Shown: positions 18,476-21,196 of the stretch, in pieces | Layout of the letters: every line of letters starts with the position of its first letter | Position numbering within the stretch: position 1 is the first letter of the stretch | Assembly: GCA_026260175.1 (NCBI GenBank) | Contig: JAKCWW010008223.1 | Coordinates: 1 to 21,196 of the forward strand | Reading direction: 5' to 3' | Source: Reticulitermes lucifugus | Taxonomy: Eukaryota; Arthropoda; Insecta; Blattodea; Rhinotermitidae | Length of the DNA stretch: 21,196 nt | Notes under the pieces: generated by a model | What the model was told of the DNA's origin: nothing | Seen by the model: the letters and a program-made list of their open reading frames with translations, nothing else | The model's database searches: none | Made by a program: the position numbers and the translations under genes

Positions 18476-20452
18476 TATGTATGGATGTATGTATTTATGT
18501 ATGTATGTGTGTTTATGTATCAATGTATATATGTATGAATGTAGGTATATATGAAAGCACGTATGCATGTATGTAAGTATGAATGTATCTATGTGTGTGA
18601 ATGTATGTATGTGCATGTATGTAAGTGTATGTATGCATGTATATATGTATGCATCTATAACCGTACGTATGCATGCATGCGTGTCTGTATGCATGTATGT
18701 AGGTGTATGTATGCATATATGTATCTGTATGTATGCATGCATATATGTGTGTATCCACATATATATACATGTGTATGTATGTATGAACATAAGTGTGTAT
18801 TACTGCATGTATATATGTATTTATGTACGCATGAATGTATGTGTATGTATGTATGCTTGCGCGCATGTACGTAGATGTATGTGTATGTATGTATGTATGT
18901 ATATATGTATGCATGTATGTATGTTTGCAGGTATGTATGCATGTATCTACATATGTGTGTTTATTTGTATGTATGTATCTATGTGTGAATGTATGTATGT
19001 ATGAAAGCTTGTATCTATGTATGCATGCATGTATATATGTGTGTATGTTTGTATGTTCGTATGTATGTATTTATGTTTGTGTGTATATACGCATATATGT
19101 ATGTGTATGTATGTATGCATATATGCATGCATGCATGTATCTATTTATGTATGCATGCATGTATGTATATATTCATGTAGGTATTTATGCGTGTTTTATT
19201 CATATATGTATAATATATGTATGTGTGTTTATATTTATATATGTAAGTATGTATGTGTATGTGCGTCTATATATATGTGTGTGTATGTATTTATACATAT
19301 ATATATGTGTTTCTATTTATGTATTATATGTATGTATGCATATGTGTTTCTATGTATGCATTATATATGTATGTAGTTATGTGTGTATGTGCGTATGTAT
19401 ATATATGCATGTATGTTTGTGTGCATATATTTATATACGTATGTATGCATATTGATATCTGCATGTATGTATGAATATATATACATATGTATTTAGTTTA
19501 GAAAGCATGCATATAAATATTTATGAACGTATGCTTGTATGTATGTATGTATGTATGTATGTATGCTTTTTTTATGTATATATGTGTATGTATGTGTGTG
19601 TATATTTATATACGTATGAATTTATGTATTTATGCATGTGTGTATCTGTGTATGTATATCTGTTCATACATATTTGTTTGTGCATGTATGTATGTGTGTG
19701 TGTATATGAATGTGTTTATTTATGTGTGTATACATGTGTGTGTATGTATATGTGTGTATGTATGTATATATGTATGTATGCGTGTTTATGTTTGTATGTA
19801 TGTATGTATGTGTTTATATATGTATGCATGTATGTGTATGTAATTATGTTTGTATGTATATACGCTTTTGTGTATGTATTTGTGTATGTATATTTATATG
19901 TATGTATGTATGTGTGTAAGTATGTATTTGTGTTTATGTACGTATGTATGTATATATGAGTATGTGTGTGCATATATGTGTGTGTATGTGTATATTTATA
20001 TGTATGTATGTATGTATGTATACATGCATGTATGTATGTATGCATGTATTTATATGTGTGCATATATGTGTATGTATATATGTATGTGTTTTATATATTT
20101 GTATATGTATGTTTATGTATGTATGTATGTGTGTATGTATTTATGTGTGTATTTATATATTAATATATGTATGCATGTATATATATGTGTGTGCATATAT
20201 GTGTTTGTATGTTGTGTTTATGTATGTATGGGTGTATGAATGTATGTATGAAAGCATGTATTTATGTGTGTGTGTATGTAGGTATGTATGTATTTATGTA
20301 TGTATGCATGTATGTATGCATGCATGCATGCATGTACATATCTATTTATGTATGTATGCATGTCTGTATGAATATATTTATGTGTATGTATGTGTGTATA
20401 TGTATGTATGTTTTTATGTATGTATGTATGGATGTTTGTATGAATGAATAAA
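18476..20452 (+). repeat. 2-kb degenerate (TATG)n array
   Basis: About 2 kb of TATG/TGTG/TATA/GCATGC variants. The plus strand is almost free of C apart from GCATGC and TACG units. Because TATG and its complement lack stop codons in the repeating frames, many overlapping apparent open frames of up to 206 codons (YVCM- or HTYI-rich) appear on both strands; none is a gene. GCATGC palindromes and alternating purine/pyrimidine TG runs are common. It is the continuation of the 17984 array. Confidence 0.95.
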
Positions 20453-20461
20453 TGATTGAAT

Positions 20462-20746
20462 GGGGTACCGAGATAGCGTAGGGGTTTAGCGACTGGCTAC
20501 TGGCTGGACGGTCTGGTGTTCGAAACCCTTTTTGGGGCAAGATTTTCCGCACTTGTCGAAACCAGCCCTGGGACATACACAGCCTCCCACAATGGGTAGC
20601 GGCATTTTCCCTGGGAGTGAAACGGCCGTAGCGTGCCTTTAACCACCCTCCCCCATCTAGCGCCGATGTTAAAGAAAGTGTAGAGCTATACCTCTATTCC
20701 TCCGGGCCTTCATGGCAGGTTATGGGGTGAACTTTATCTTTACCTT
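20462..20746 (+). mobile_element. tRNA-derived SINE
   Basis: A box TAGCGTAGGGG (20474-20484) and B box GGTGTTCGAAACCC (20515-20528) have normal tRNA-type spacing of about 40 bp, so an internal RNA polymerase III promoter is present. The body includes GGGACATACACAGCCTCCCA and CCTTTAACCACCCTCCCCC. The 3' end reads GGGCCTTCATGGCAGG, then TTTATCTTTACCTT, the tail form I associate with a cockroach SINE family. The left edge abuts the TATG array; no clear target duplication is seen. A 76-codon minus-strand frame into it is an artefact. Confidence 0.75.
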
Positions 20747-20824
20747 ACACCAAAACACCTGACGATTTTTGAAATTTGAAAACCAGCGTGCCCGCTACGC
20801 GGCGCTTCCATACTGACCGTCACC

Positions 20825-21196
20825 ATGTACAGCGATGTTTGGAGTTTAGTTGAGATGGAGCGCTGGTCGGTACAACACCGTATTGCGGCAGTAGAACTGT
20901 TTATCAAAACAGAGTCTGTTACAGCTACACAGCTTGGTTTCCGACAGCATTTTCAGAGACGTGATGCTCCTAGCCGCAATACTCTGCTATTGTGTGTATC
21001 GAAATGGCGTCTAGAAGGATCAGTGAAGTACAGTAAACCACAGGGACGTCCACGTTCGGCTCCTACACCTGACAATGTGGAGCGGGTTAGAGACGCCATA
21101 TTACGCAGTCTGCGCAGGTCGGCGCGGCGGCATCTCTCGCGCTTCGCTTAAAGGACAGCAGCGTTCGCCGAATTCTCCACAAGGACTTGCATTATC
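20825..21196 (+). pseudogene. DUF4817-type transposase, N-terminal part, cut by the window edge
   Basis: This is the DNA-binding N-terminus of a Tc1/mariner-related DDE transposase. The conserved start is probably ATG 20855 (MERWSVQHRIAAVELFIK); ATG 20825 is an in-frame alternative. Visible blocks: TESVTATQLGFRQHFQRRD, APSRNTLLLCVSKW, GSVKYSKPQGRPRSAPTPDN, VERVRDAIL and RRSARRH, which are the two helix-turn-helix units joined by the GRPR AT-hook-like linker. After RRSARRH the frame hits TAA (21148-21150). In the -1 frame the family sequence continues (LKDSSVRRILHKDLHY) to the edge, so a single-base deletion near 21130 has broken it. Catalytic domain not in the window. No terminal repeat was identified upstream (20747-20824). 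Confidence 0.8.

Noticed and set aside
18359..20576. Many overlapping frames up to 206 codons, both strands
   Set aside because: They are translations of the TATG array, which lacks stop codons; composition is almost only Tyr, Cys, Met, Val or His, Thr, Tyr, Ile.
1..21196. CRISPR arrays, operons or bacterial regulatory sites
   Set aside because: The tandem repeats lack unique spacers, and the sequence has intron-containing eukaryotic coding segments and eukaryotic SINEs/LINEs.

Overview
The window looks like AT-rich, repeat-dense nuclear DNA from an insect, most plausibly a cockroach or termite (Blattodea). That placement is inference. It rests on repeat families I associate with those genomes (tRNA-derived SINEs, DUF4817-type DDE transposases, short foldback repeats, degenerate fragments with readable translations such as a 'KKFPVFYGT' piece), on a long intron with canonical GT/AG borders, and on an SLC6 transporter exon. 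Nothing looks bacterial, and there is no operon or CRISPR structure.

The only clear host gene is the 5' part of a Na+/Cl- dependent neurotransmitter or amino-acid transporter (SLC6 family) on the minus strand. Its start-codon exon is 14773-14880 (36 codons, upstream in-frame stop, GTAAGT donor). The next exon is 7400-7607 (69 codons plus 1 nt), which carries the last part of the cytoplasmic N-terminus and the TM1 signature [10 protein letters not shown]. The two join in phase 0 across a 7,165-bp intron. The later exons must lie beyond the left edge; I found none between 1 and 7399.

Almost everything else is mobile or repetitive DNA. From left to right: a broken endonuclease region of an RTE/CFDP2-like non-LTR retrotransposon (1-1045, minus); a degenerate 20-bp tandem repeat (4072-4240); a near-perfect 104-bp-arm foldback element with a 12-bp flanking duplication (4431-4735); the transporter exon; a second, diverged foldback (about 7985-8095); a tRNA-Glu-like remnant (about 8473); two opposed transposase relics (9397-9550 plus, 9562-10020 minus); a SINE with an exact 11-bp target-site duplication (10625-10891); a second SINE (about 12470-12630); a repeat fragment (about 12695-12900); a third foldback (13880-14085); the transporter start exon; a third SINE relic (about 16440-16690); a repeat fragment (about 17755-17860); a tetranucleotide TATG array of about 2.1 kb split by a 5'-truncated LINE 3' end (17984-20452); a fourth SINE (20462-20746); and the N-terminal part of another DUF4817 transposase running off the right edge.

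The most interesting observation is a shared architecture at several separate places: CTGANGA, one extra T, a palindromic stem, then GAAA and a very short third stem. This is the layout of a type-I hammerhead self-cleaving ribozyme. The best copy (4619-4656) can be folded completely, including stem I, stem III and a GUA cleavage triplet. The copies sit at the inner ends of foldback arms. Hammerhead motifs are known in the terminal repeats of Penelope-like retroelements and in retrozymes, so I suggest, without proof, that these are remnants of such elements.
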